From Anoplopoma fimbria (Eukaryota > Chordata > Actinopteri > Perciformes > Anoplopomatidae), in contig NC_072460.1 of assembly GCF_027596085.1 (NCBI RefSeq), positions 9,968,231-10,032,230 on the forward strand: a DNA stretch of 64,000 bases, read 5' to 3'. Numbering within the stretch: position 1 is the stretch's first letter; each line of letters begins with the position of its first letter. Under the pieces are notes generated by a model, which saw nothing but the letters and a program-made list of their open reading frames with translations, did not search any database and had not been told where the DNA came from. A program made the translations under genes and the position numbers. This document shows positions 37,613-49,589 of this stretch, piece by piece.

Positions 37613-40600
37613 TCAGGTGGAGGGACTCTGCTCAGAGCTGCTGGTGACGGCTCCGCTGGCTTGCTCTCGGCTCTCGGTTGGAGGCAGCTCATCCTTCTGT
37701 GGTGGAGCCTGTTGTGGTTTCACTATGGTGAATTTAATGGGGATTCCTTTGGCGCTATGCTGCACTCTGCTGTACTGGCGCATGGAGGGGTTGAAAGTGC
37801 GAACGATGGGAAGTTCATTCAGCGTGGGTGTCTCTTGTTTCGGCTGCGTGCTCTCTTTTATAATGATCTTACTTCTCTTGTTTGAGAAGACAGTTTGTAC
37901 AGGTAGGATGGCGGGCCTTTTAGCAGGCCCAGACCTCTGGAGTCTGGTTTTATGCTGATGTGAGGCATGTTGTTTCTCTTCCACCCCTCTATGCAGGTGT
38001 CCATCATTTTCCTTTGTCACAGAGATTCCTCCTTCTTTCCTTTTCTTCACCTCTTTAGGTTTCTTGGGGCAGACTGCCATGTGTTTGGTTCTGCTGCGAC
38101 GCATCGTGAACTCCCTGCTGCAGTGCGGGCAGACAAAGATCTCCTGCTGCTCATCCACATGTGCACGGGACATTTTATTTGATGAAGGGGCTGATTTGTT
38201 CCTCTGCGGCATGACCCTTTGGACCAACTTCTTCTTCCTTTTGTTCAGCACCTTGAACTTCACGTTTACCGGAGATTCTTGACTAGGTTTGGACCGGTTT
38301 GACTGACTGGATCTGTTGGAAGCGTTTAGTCCGTTAGTGGAATTGGTGGTGGACAGAACTCCGTTTTGAGTTTTTGCAAAGTGGCGTAGTGGGATGGGAT
38401 TTCTTTTGGGCGTGTATCTCCTTTTATCACTGGCATTTGCACAAGCCAGGATGTGCTTGTGTAACTCTGGCATGTTATCAAAGCTCTTTCCACACTTGGT
38501 GCATCGGATAGCCGTAGTAAAGGTTTGCGGGATGTTGTGGGTGGTGAAGTTTGTTGCTGAAGCCACCGAGCCAGCTGGTGATCTGTTATGGTAAGGAAAT
38601 GGAGGGGGCTTAAAGCTGGGATAATGTTGGTTAATGCCAAGACGAACATCAGGCCCCTTGATTTTGTCTCCATCTGAGGCCATGATTTTTATCGTTGATA
38701 ACAGTTCTTCATCAGCCACTTCTACTTCATCTTTTTCCTTTTTCACCACTTTCTTGGCTTCCTCTGCAGCACCGGGCACTGATGGCTCCATGTTGACTTT
38801 AATTGAGTTATTGTAGTTCTGAGGTCTTAGTTTACCCTTTTCTTCTTCTGTGTAGGTACACTGCTGGCCAGGATGCAACTCTTCCTGATGTTGTTTCAGA
38901 TTACAAAGGTAGACAAATTCTTTTGTGCACGCACTGCAAACGTAAGTCTTGCCGACACCGTGGAGGCTTGATCGATGATCGAGCAGAGCACAGGGTTTGC
39001 TGAAGAGCAGCACACAGAACTCACATTTGTAGGGCCATTCGTCAGCGTGGTTGCCTACATGATGGCCCAGTTCTTTCATTGAATGGAAAAGCTTATCACA
39101 CACATTGCAGATGAAGTTCTTGGTGAAAGTCTGCTGTTGCGCCTCGCTTGGCGTGCCGTCTGAGGATTCTTCCTCTTGAGCTTTCTCAGAAGAAGAAGAA
39201 GAAGAGGTTTTAGATGAGATTTCGGGCATGGGAACTGTGCTGTCAGCAGCTTCTTCCTCCTTTATGGTTGGTGGCTCTGCAGTAACAACATGCTCTGGTT
39301 CAGTAGTTGATTCACCCACAGTAGGACAGTCAGATATCCCTGAGGTGGTGGTGGAGAGAGTCACTGATTCTGCAATGGAGGACATAAGAATAGTGTGGTC
39401 CACAGTTTGATGGTTGGGCACTGATACAATCTGTTGCTGTTCTATGTGATTAACAACCATCTGTGAAGGTGCTGGAGGCTCAGCAGTGTTTTCCTGTAAG
39501 GTAACTGCAGCGGGGACCATACTTTCTGGGGCTTCAAGAGCTATAGTGCACTCTATCAACACTGTGTTGCTAGTAATGTTGTAAGAGTTGATGAGGGAAT
39601 CAGTTAGAGTTACGGTGGGCGTGAATGGCACGTCTGACATAGGAATGGACTCAACGATGGGCCGATTGAGATCAGCGAGAAACAGGTTCAGAGTCGGGTC
39701 AAGGGATTGGGAGAGAGTGACAGGGTTTACAGAATCTGCAGTAGCAAATGCGGTAGTTAAATCGCACTCTGAGAAATTTAACGCATTTTCTGTGCAGAAA
39801 ACCAGGGGCTCGGGAGATATATTAGGGGCTAGTAACTGGATTGGTTGGCTTGAAGGGTTAGACATATTTGATGGTGCCAAAACTGTTATTAATGAAGAAG
39901 TAGTAGGGAGCATGGTGTGTGAGGCTGGGGAAGCAAATGCTATAGTGCACGGTGAAGCTGGCTGCAAGGCAACAGGGGTAAGGGATGCAGGAGATGGAGT
40001 CAGAGAATTTGAGGGAAGCGCAAGCCCATAAACAAGTCCCTCTGCCAGGGGCTCCATTGGGGTCATCACATCTGGACCTGTAAGTATTGTGTAGTCTGTG
40101 ACTAAAGGGATCTCGGGATTCCCTAGGCTTACATTTTGATCTCCAATATTTACTAAGGCCGTCTCCGTCATGCATGTACTTGAATTTCCTGCTTTCAAAA
40201 CTGCCTGTGAAACTAAATCAAATGTCAGTTCAGATTCACCTAGGGTCTTCTTTTGAAAGCTCAAATCCAGCGCTGCATCAGTTAAAGATAAGTCTTCATT
40301 TCTTTTGACTGTATTAGAGAGATCCAGTGGTTGCTGGTTACAGGAATTACCGCCGGCTGTAGGGGGCGAGCTCTCTGTCGAGACAGGTCTCACTGCTGGC
40401 TGTTCCACAGGTGGAGTTGTGTCATCCTTCACATTGGCTGTTTGGTGTACAGCTGGACTATATTGGTTATCTATCTGCCCTGTATTTACGGCGTCACAAT
40501 CTCCACTATCTGCCGTTTCGTCTTTAGATGTCGGGTTCTGCTGTGGAGAGCTTGGTGGAGACCCGGTCCTTCTTTTAAACCTACCTGTTCCAGCAGCCAG

Positions 40601-41823
40601 GACAGCAAGAGAGACGGGTGAACAAGGCTTCTGGCCATCTGTGATGAGGGCAAGTGCCGGTTTAAGGCCATCCTGCTTCTCCAGGAGCTGCTTGAGCTTT
40701 GGAGACAGAAACACAGTTCTTTCCTTCTGCACAACCGTGGACTCGGTATTCTGAGGAAGAAGATTCTCTATTAAAGAAGATACAAGGGAAGATGATGAAG
40801 AAGAAGACACAACCACCTCGGACTCCAGTTCAGTTTTAATTTGTGGTAAAAGAGGTGGTGTTGCAGTTCTTCTCTTGAGCTGTGGTTGACCAGGTATCTC
40901 TTTGCCTGCAACTGACTCTGTATTTAAAACATGGCTGATTTGGGATGGGTCTAGAATCAGGGCATCCAGTCCGACTAAGGATGAAGAACCAGAATGAACA
41001 TCGGGTACGTCACAGTTACTGACTGTGCTTGTTGACACTATCTTTCCATCAATATAAAAGCTGAGATTCTCTGAAATATTGCTAGAGACATCTAGCATGT
41101 ATTGTTCTGCGCATTCCACGTCATTCTCCAGAATAGCTGCAGGTGCTGTATTGTCACCCATCTCTGTTTCCTGTTGAGAAGGTTCACTGAGCATCCTCTG
41201 AAGATTTTCCTCTTGGGCCAGCTGTTTTTTTCCACGTGTGTGACTTGCAGGTGCTGCTCGTGGATCCTACGCTCATGTCGTCGCTTGTTGGTATATGTAG
41301 TGAATATCTTTTCACAGTACTTGCAAGCATGATGCCCCTCTAATACTCCTGGTTTGTCTGACCGAGCACTGCGGTCACCGGCCGACAAAACGGAAGTATT
41401 AGAGGCGGTGGGGGATGAAGTGTGAAGCTGCATGACTGAGCCCACTGAATCCAGAGACTTCATCTTCTCATGCTGCGACTGACCCGGATTTGAACCAAAA
41501 GAGATGTTGCTTTGATGGCTTTTGTATGCGTTTGCCTCGTTGTTCTCCAAAGTATGGATGTGCATGTGTCGTTCTAAGCCTTGTCTGCTGGTAAAATGTC
41601 TCTCACAGTGCTGGCAAGGAAAAGAGTTCCATTCTCTCTCAGTATCCTGGTTGGGATCTTTATTAAGATCAGGGTAGAGTGACTTAACCATGTCTGGCTG
41701 AATGTTAGTTTCCTCTTGATAATTGTTGTCGTCATCATCCTCCTCCTCCTCCTCCTCCCCGTCCTCCTCCATATCCTCATTGTCTCCAATTTCAGAGATG
41801 TACAAGTGTGGAGAGTCCTCCAT
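37613..41823 (-). CDS. prdm2: PRDM2/RIZ zinc-finger protein, interrupted by a -1 frame break
   Basis: Two overlapping minus-strand frames together give one PRDM2-like protein of about 1400 residues. The N-terminal frame (from 41823) has an acidic stretch (residues 12-32), a C2H2 finger FPCQHCERHFTSRQGLERHM (68-90) and a second finger HACKYCEKIFTTYTNKRRHE (166-188). The C-terminal frame (stop 37613-37615) holds a PLDLS CtBP-type motif, KRRT repeats, three C2H2 fingers (NFICNVCDKLF, YKCEFC, YVCSAC), the block PDVRLGINQHYPSFKPPPF, a C2HC finger (IRCTKCGKSFDNMPELHKHI) and a final C2HC finger (FVCPHCSREF). Order and sequence are diagnostic of PRDM2, a nuclear methyltransferase/transcription regulator. 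The frames meet at an A7 run (41225-41231). The human protein has a third finger between the first two; it is absent here. No PR/SET domain is seen upstream. Fish carry duplicate prdm2 genes; I cannot tell which copy this is. Confidence 0.93.
41224..41230 (-). other. prdm2: A AAA AAC heptamer at the prdm2 frame break
   Basis: In the N-terminal frame the codons are GAA AAA AAC. The seven bases A AAA AAC are placed in exactly the phase required of a -1 ribosomal slippery site, and a -1 slip leads directly into the C-terminal PRDM2 frame (next codon CAG at 41224-41222). If no slip occurs, translation runs 44 further codons to a stop at about 41092. One extra A in the run would give the same joined frame. 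Confidence 0.9.
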
Positions 41824-41893
41824 CTTTTGTGGAGGTTGTATCCAGATCTCTGAAGGAATTCTGTCACAACGGGCCTTTTAAAACTTGTCACAC
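41824..41893 (-). other. prdm2: acceptor region of the prdm2 giant exon, with in-frame stop
   Basis: Reading upstream of the ATG in frame, 18 codons are open (…IPSEIWIQPPQK) and then TAA at 41878-41880. Two acceptors are possible: a pyrimidine-supported one (ctattcaacag, exon from 41893), which would include the stop and force use of the ATG at 41823, and a weaker one (gttgtgacag, exon from 41860), which would allow joining to an upstream coding exon. Confidence 0.45.
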
Positions 41894-44220
41894 CTGTTGA
41901 ATAGATAAAGTTATTGTCATTTAGCAAACCCACATATAATATAGCTTTAGGTCCGTTTAAGGGCCGCATTCATTACCTTAAACGTCAATCATAAACACTT
42001 CTGCATTATAATCATTCACCCTACACTGCAGTGCAAATCAATACATCACAAACTCTTATCTTCTGTTTTAGTCGTCTGCTTTATCGAGTTATTATTTTTA
42101 CATCAAATTGCCACCACCTAATGCAATTCAAAATTCTGAAATGTGTTACAATTACAATCACATGTTCATGATATAATCTAAAAACTATACACCATAACAC
42201 AATGTTATTCTTATCATAATCAGTCTATTTTCTATAAGTTCAGACATACTGCATCAGCCCTCAACATTTTGTAGTAGTAGAGTATATAAAATGATACTTC
42301 CTTTTCTTAAGCATTTAAAAAATAAACCAGTAACTCAACATTAAAGTAATTAAAAAAAATATTAATTAAAAATTAAAGTAGTCAACATTAAAATTGTTAT
42401 CACGCCATTTTACCATTTAATTGATCAATGCAGAGTAGAAGGCATGCTTGGTTGACAGATGAACACAGGCTTTTCTTTCTGTTTGAAGAAGACAGACAAC
42501 AAAGCACACATTAGAAATGAACTATGAAGCCCACTCCATAATATGGAATGAAACTAATAATTGATAAGAAGCAATAACTGATCACAGTGAACAGTCGTAG
42601 TGTGGGATCAGTCGAGGACAGTGTACTTGGCTGCTGAATGAACCTAAGGTCCAAATGTGTGTGCTAATGTACCTCATGCATAATGGTAACATTATGTACC
42701 AACAAACACAGAATAAACTGATGCACCCACACAGTGTTATATACAGTGTATAGTGTTTTCTTTTATCTATTAGTTGACTACAGTGAGTAGGGTCCCAAAA
42801 TAAACTAATCTGTCCCCAGATTACCTAAATCAACATGTCATTGTTGCCTTGTACAACCTGCTACTTTACGCAACTAAATCATTAGCATTTTTAAATAGCT
42901 TCCTTTAAGTTCATATTTGAAAACTTTTTCGAAACATTAAGTTGTAGAAACAGAGGTTTATTTTGATATTCATCTACTGCTTTGTAGGACAAAATGGCAG
43001 GCCCATCATGTGTCGTGCTCTTCCACCTGCTCCTCACCGCGAGCTGCACGAGCTCTTGTGACGTCTCTATTTTACGAAACCGTTTCTTTAATTACTCGTT
43101 GGCATCGGCTATTTTTTCATTTTATTTATCCTTCATAACCAGTCAATTATTAGCTAGTTTTCAGGCAACTGTAGAGGTACGAGAGGAACATGTAAACAAA
43201 GATCTTATAGTTCATGTTTTCCGCACATTATATTTCAATATATTGAAGACAATCATGTGGTGAGTTCAAGTTGCACAAATAAAAACAGAATCAGTCACAA
43301 GATTGGCAGAATGGAAAAGTATTCCAACGCCGTTCAAGGGGCCTTAATACATACAGACTATTTGAGCCAGTTTCCTATTATCAACTTCTATTTCCACTCA
43401 CCAGCGCTGCAATACAACTACTTACTTGACTTTATTTGCCGAACATAAAACTGTTATAAATATATCAAAAGTAATTATCTGGGTTTTTTTAAACAAGCTT
43501 TTTTATGGTGCGTTCAAAAGCATCTGCTTCACCTGGGTTGTTTGATGACGCTCCCCCCGTCCCTGCACCATTGCTAGCTGGTCACACATCACGTCGTCAC
43601 ATTGCTGTTTGGCTACAGAGGCTGCTAGCTCGTCCACTGAAATGTCACCTGGCTTTTTCTAAAATAGCCCCACTCACACAGTCGTCCTGACACGAGATAA
43701 ACTGCTGAACAAATCAAACCCCCTATAAGCGTCAAGGTCTCGAGACAAGGCTGCACTTAAGTGGAATAAATCAGCTGTTATCGACATTAGATCATTGACA
43801 ATGCACTGCTAGCTGCGATGCTAGCTCGCAAAGCCCTTGCTACATTTAGAGTAGAATGTTCGACTCAACCCGTTACGAACACTGACAGTTAATACAAACC
43901 TTCACGTGACAGGTTTTGTACATACTCGTGCCCCCCCAAAAGAACTGCCGTAGAACGGTTTGAAATATTCCTCTCCTGCAGGTTTGTGTACAGTTGAGTG
44001 TTTTTTTTTTTCTCTCTTCCCCAATGTACCAACAAGAAAACGGCGTTTTGATTGGTCGGCGAATGTGGATGTCAAATGTGGACCAATCAGCAACAGGTTT
44101 GTTAAGGCTCGAAGAAAAAAACCAAAAAGATATCATGGCAAAAGGCAGCTGTCATCTCCGGGCTCAAATGAGAACATTAACGCGTCATTGAGCAGAACTG
44201 TGCAGGTATTACAGATATTA
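41894..44220 (-). promoter_or_regulatory. prdm2 5' intron and probable promoter region
   Basis: Nothing coding is recognisable. At 44040-44090 an inverted pair of CCAAT boxes (attggtc at 44051-44057 and gaccaat at 44081-44087) lies beside CpG-containing sequence, and a palindromic E-box tcacgtga is at 43902-43909. Minus-strand donor-like sequences occur at about 43670 (gtgagtgg) and 43425 (gtaagtag), which could end an untranslated first exon. Together this suggests a promoter transcribing leftward into prdm2, possibly an internal RIZ2-type promoter. Confidence 0.35.
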
Positions 44221-45926
44221 ATCTAAAATCATGCAAAATATTTGTATTATATTTTTTTAATATACACAACGACTTTTGTATTTGAAGGGGGGGGACGAAC
44301 TCCAGGTTGTAAAACTAATCACAGAGCTTTTTGATTTTAATAATCTAAAACGTCTTTAGATCATCAAAGATACATTTGAATTTCGAATTATTCATATACA
44401 TTTGACCATTAGTTTTAAACATTAAAGTGATTTAGAAATGTATTTCTTTACAAACTGTATCCTTGTAGTGTATTCAAAAAGCCTGTAGAGGGCGCAATGT
44501 AATAAAGTCTCAATCTAAAGAAGTTGGTAATGACTTCAGTACCCTTCTGTTGCATATAGTGTTACTTTGGTCATAATATTTCTGTGTTTATTGCATGGCA
44601 TGAACATTTTAAAATGTGTATGATAATGAGTTTATTTGTTTCAATTGTAATAGATGCAGTAGTATAAATTAGATTCTTGGTTTTTTGTATATGACAAAAT
44701 AACTACTGTGAGCTTGTCTGCAATAAAAGTTACTTGAAAAACAGCACAGTTTTGTTTTATCTACGTATTTTAATCTACTAGAAGTGCGTACACTTGTGAC
44801 TGGATTTAATTTTCATCTTGCAAAAATATGTGGTTGATGGTTGTTGAGGTGATTGCCAATATTAATTCTAATGTTCACGTTCACATTATTTATTATCAAT
44901 TGCACAACAATTACTGAGTCTAAATGCATAGCTCTCAGGCTCCCTCCAACAATATAATTAAACGTAAAAAAAAAAATGTGAATCAAAGACATGAAAAGTG
45001 CCAAGTAATGAAATACATCTGTGGTGGACAATAATTGCTAAATTTATAAATTGTAATGTAAACAGGGGTGTGATAGGAATTAATGATGATCAATTGAATC
45101 ACAAGGCACTGTTTTATATTAAGCTCATACATTAACATATGAAAAGCAACCCTCTGGTTTCACATGGCGATATTTCACATAGGCGGTAGTGTTCTCATGC
45201 CACATGCATGGTATGTCTCTCTTGTAGCAATGTTGTATGTGGGCTGAGTGGTGTTCCACTTTCAAACTACATGTGTGCCATTGGAACTTCTGTGAGCCAT
45301 TATGAAAGATCATAAACAACAGGCCGTCTCTCTACTCAGGCTTTTCTCCTTCTCTGTATTTTAGATGCAGCCGCCCAAACTTTGCTGTGAAGTTGCTGAC
45401 ACAGTGTGGTGTTTTAAACTTATGTAAAGTTAGCGCGTCACTCCAGGCATGCTCAGGGCTTCAGAATGCCTTCAACAGTTGATGGCAATTGCAGCTGTGG
45501 AATTATGAAGAGCAGTTCATGATTGGGTCCACTGGTCAGACACATACGTCAAATCATCATATAAGCAGAGGCTGACCGCCCGGCAGCCATGACTCACACA
45601 TGGCTAAGCAGTCAAAGTTTGTCATTAAGTAGGTATGAGTTATGCTTGAGCTGAAAGCTCATTACGTATTTGGCTTTGTCAGAGAACAAATTGTACTTTG
45701 TTGCATCATGGTTGCATGGCTAAAAAACATCTTTGCAAAAGCTGTGCACCAGACTCTATAACTCTTAAGGTAAGCTGAGGTACAGTAAGGTTAGGTAAGG
45801 TACGATGCAATCACATATCAAGTAAAATGCACCCTCTTCCATGTGACTCAAATGGGCAACTTGCTTCACTGCCAAACTTAAGGTCAACATGCGATGCCTC
45901 ACCTGGTTTGACTGTATAAATAACCC

Positions 45927-46005
45927 TGGTACTGTACATTTTGAATTTAAAAACAGCATTTTGAGAGGACAAATGCTGTTTTTAATTTCAAAATGTACAG
46001 TACCA
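45927..46005. repeat. long near-perfect hairpin (36-base arms)
   Basis: The left arm 45927-45962 (tggtactgtacattttgaat…) and right arm 45970-46005 (…aaaatgtacagtacca) are complementary over 36 bases with about three mismatches and a 7-base loop. A transcript from either strand would fold into one stem. It could be a miniature palindromic element or a small-RNA precursor; nothing else identifies it. Confidence 0.85.
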
Positions 46006-46811
46006 AAGGTATAAAAGCTCAATGAGACCTTTGAGGACATAATAAACCTAAACTTTTGAGTATTATGAGAGTGCATTCATACATACCTACTGTGTTGTGA
46101 TGTGTATGATATATATATGCAGGTATGTAAACATCATAATGCTTTTCCTTGGATCTAAGTTGGATGTTTAGTTCACTTGTGTTTCTGCAGATAAAAGCAC
46201 AATAAAAATGAAATTAATATGAACAAAAAAACAAAACATATGTAGATATGTACAAAAAAAGAAGCCTTTCATTCAAACACACCATAAGGTCTAAAATGTA
46301 TTAATATTCTTGAGGGCAACTTTAAAAGTGAACAAGAATCTGAGTGATTAGAGAAACTGAGACAAAGTGTGCCCCATGCAGATTAAATGCATGTTATCTT
46401 ATCCTGTGGCATTGGGCGCCGGTTTGTGCCAATGACTCTGTTCACAATGAAACATTCACCATCCACATGAAATTATAGGACAAGAGAGACAGAGGGAAGA
46501 GGGAGAGGTGGTGCACAGTGTGTCTATGTATCAGGCTGACGAGTAAGCGTGAAACATAATGGTCCCTTATAGAAGATATGTGCCACACAAGGCAGACAAA
46601 GCATTGTCTGTAATCCCACAACATGTTATGTCACTGGGATGAAATACAATTTAACTGCTTCATGTCATGGGACGCCAGATGTGCAGGGAGGAAAATGTAA
46701 ATTAGAGCATTTTGGAACACAAATACAAATTGTACAATGCAAAAACACGTCATACTGTACATGAGCGCACAACTGTAGCCCACTGTACTGTATATTTATC
46801 TACTGACAGCA

Positions 46812-46833
46812 TACACACACACACGCACACACG

Positions 46834-46918
<85 letters not shown>
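46812..46918. repeat. (CA)n microsatellite
   Basis: About 105 bases of CA with a few CG interruptions; a second, shorter CA run is at 46980-47007. The long His-Thr open frame here is spurious. Confidence 0.95.
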
Positions 46919-46976
46919 ACCACACCCATGCAAATAATCCCCCAAAGTCCAATAAACTCACTGCCCCTTGTCACTT

Positions 46977-47010
<34 letters not shown>

Positions 47011-49589
47011 CGAGATGCACTCTGACCCCCATGAAGTAGCATGCCATATGTACAAGGATATTGTGCACACACACTTGCATACCACACACACACACCCCAT
47101 CTATCCATCTCCCATTTCACTGTCTCCGACCTTCTGCTGCCACACAAGCAAATGCAGCTATTATTTGCATCATCCATACTGTATCTGAACACAACCACAC
47201 TGTTCCTGTCACACAACTTTATTCCCCTTCCCCACCACTCCGCCCTGCCCTCTCTATCCACCCAGCTGTCTGCAGCACTCAAAGCCCACGGGCCTATGGG
47301 CTGACATGTATCTCATGACATCACAAACCCGCTGCACCCTACAGACTTGACATGTGGCGCTCCTGGCACACACGCAGACCTACACTCTGGTACTCCATCA
47401 TTGTGCAGAGTGCAGACATAAATTAATGACACACATGGAGGAAACTGCTCCCTGTTTACACTCGTGTCTTGTCATGTATAAGATACTAATACTTTTTTTT
47501 GTATCTCTAACTTCCTGGAGATTTAAACAAAGCATCCACTTAAATCCACAAATGCATTTTGCCCAATGCTTTTGTAACATCACACCCCATATACTGGTTT
47601 TAGAAAGGCACTGAATTGAGTGCATCTGATGCTCTGAAACTGTTTCTGATATGGCCGACTGTAGGCTGCATGACTAACACTAACTTGATTGTAGCAAGAA
47701 GGTCCTGGCCAACTGAGGACTCCATGTTTTGTATGTACATGCTCCGGTATCTTCACACTGGTATTCTGGTATCTGGTATTAGATAATATTCCTATGAAAT
47801 GATCGACATTTTCATCAACCAAACACACTAAATACTGAAATCAATATACACATTTGTAAGAATCCACAGTCAGGTAAGAGAATTATCCTCATGCCTGCAG
47901 AAACCCTCATCAAAAGCTGTTCATTGCCAAGTACGTTACACATACAAGGAATTTGGCTAAGGGATTGATTGGTGCGTAACAGAAACACATTCATTAATAT
48001 ATATAAATTAATACAAGACATTATTTAAATATAGAAATATGAAAATGTACAATAAAATATGGTAAACAAATAAGAGTATGTTCCTATAGTGCTATACAAT
48101 CTGTGCTTTCTTTAAATGTTTGGATTATAATTTGCTGAATAGGCACCAACAGCTTTCCGACATAAAAATGACGACCAGTTCAGACCACAGGTTCTGTGAG
48201 TGCAGCACAAACTTAGAGACACCGTGTGCCCTGATATTTCTGGTTGCCACTGTACGGAGAAAAATACACATTCTTAAATACACCGCTGTGGTTTCATTTA
48301 GCGGGAAAGACATTTCCTCATCCATATGTCTGCTAGAGCTGAGACATTTCTTCCTTCCTCTCAGACACTTTCACAGTCACCCCAGGAAACTTTGTGTAGT
48401 GACTAAATCCTGATGAACCAATTACAAATTTTCTATTTCACATGTACAAATATATGCTTGTGTATGTATTTACAGACATGGTACACAACATGTTTTCAAA
48501 CCAGACTTGGACATGGTGGACCACACAAACACTTGTGAATATGCAGAGCTTCCACACACTCAGCTCATATTTATGCCTGCACACCACATAAGCGGGCGGT
48601 TTTAAGTCTGATAATTAAATATGAGACATAGACCGGTGTGTGTTTGTCATGAATCTGACTTGGACTCTCAGTGAATCACACACTTTTATGGTTTGTCCTA
48701 ATAGCTGCCTCTGCTGGGACATTTTTGTTGGAACATTATGATAGGTTTAACATGTGTTCATAGGCACAGAGGGCACATAGTTAGTGATTTAGATCTCTAT
48801 TAGAGTATTTATAAGTGTATGTGTGTGTGTGTGTGTGCGTGTGTGTGTGTAAATTCACATGATCAATGCTGGGCCCACCCAGGAAGTGACTCCACCCTGT
48901 AGCGATGCACAGAATTCCCCCCTTGCTGAAGGGGAGAGAGGGAGCTGCTGGCTAGCAGCTTCACAGAACGGCCCATAGCCTCTCCATCTGCCCCTTTCAA
49001 AAGACTCCATTGTTCCCAGCAGTCTGAGGCGAGAAAGTGAGCTAAAGAGAGTTATGAGGCTCGCCGGTGGGGCAGAGGTTGGGGCGGTGGGCGTTGGGCC
49101 GCTGCCTAAAACCACACGGAGGAGAGGGAGCCAGACACAGAGCATCTCTGTGCGACTCACAGCTTACTGTTGGAACCTTGCCTCAGCTTAACAGCACTGT
49201 ATGAAAAAGTCCACTACATCACATAAAAAACACACCTAACCGTCAGAGGGCTCAACCGAAGCAACGGTCCGAGGCCATATGTTCCTCCATATTTGGTGTT
49301 GTTTCTCTCCCTGCTGAAGAGGGTTTGTTTTTTAAATCTGAAGCATTACTTGGATGGGCCAATCACAGCGGACTGCGGCCCCTGTGGAAGCTTTTAATGA
49401 TGTGTGTGAATTGCAGTATTTTGGTCTGACACAAGACCAAACACAGTGCTGCTCGAAAATGTGTTGACTTTTAGGCGTTGCAACGGCAACTACGTGATCT
49501 AATTGACAGGAAATGGCTAGGACAATAACTGGATTTTTTGAAAAAGCTATTGAGAGACATCAGGCACGAAATACAGAAGAGAGCTTTCA

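Larger units (their letters stand above)
44221..49589. other. intergenic region between prdm2 and pdpn
   Basis: No exon is supported on either strand, and no PR/SET-coding sequence was found when I looked for its conserved words on the minus strand. The region contains CA microsatellites and a long hairpin, listed separately. The polyadenylation signal of pdpn closes it on the right. Confidence 0.5.

Noticed and set aside
37566..40754. Several 100-150-residue plus-strand frames within prdm2
   Set aside because: They are antisense to the large prdm2 exon, whose zinc-finger content is unambiguous.
41092..41233. An intron explaining the prdm2 frame change
   Set aside because: The homologous region is a single exon in mammals, the two frames join with no missing residues at the A run, and no convincing GT...AG pair lies between the two parts. 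A one-base effect fits better.
42994..43263. Plus-strand 89-residue frame starting with a signal-peptide-like MAGPSCVVLFHLLL
   Set aside because: Only the first 25 residues look secretory; the remainder is AT-rich random sequence, there is no nearby donor in phase, and it overlaps the likely prdm2 promoter.
46712..47188. 158-residue His/Thr-rich open frame
   Set aside because: Translation of a CA microsatellite; the opposite strand gives a Cys-Val repeat in the same place.
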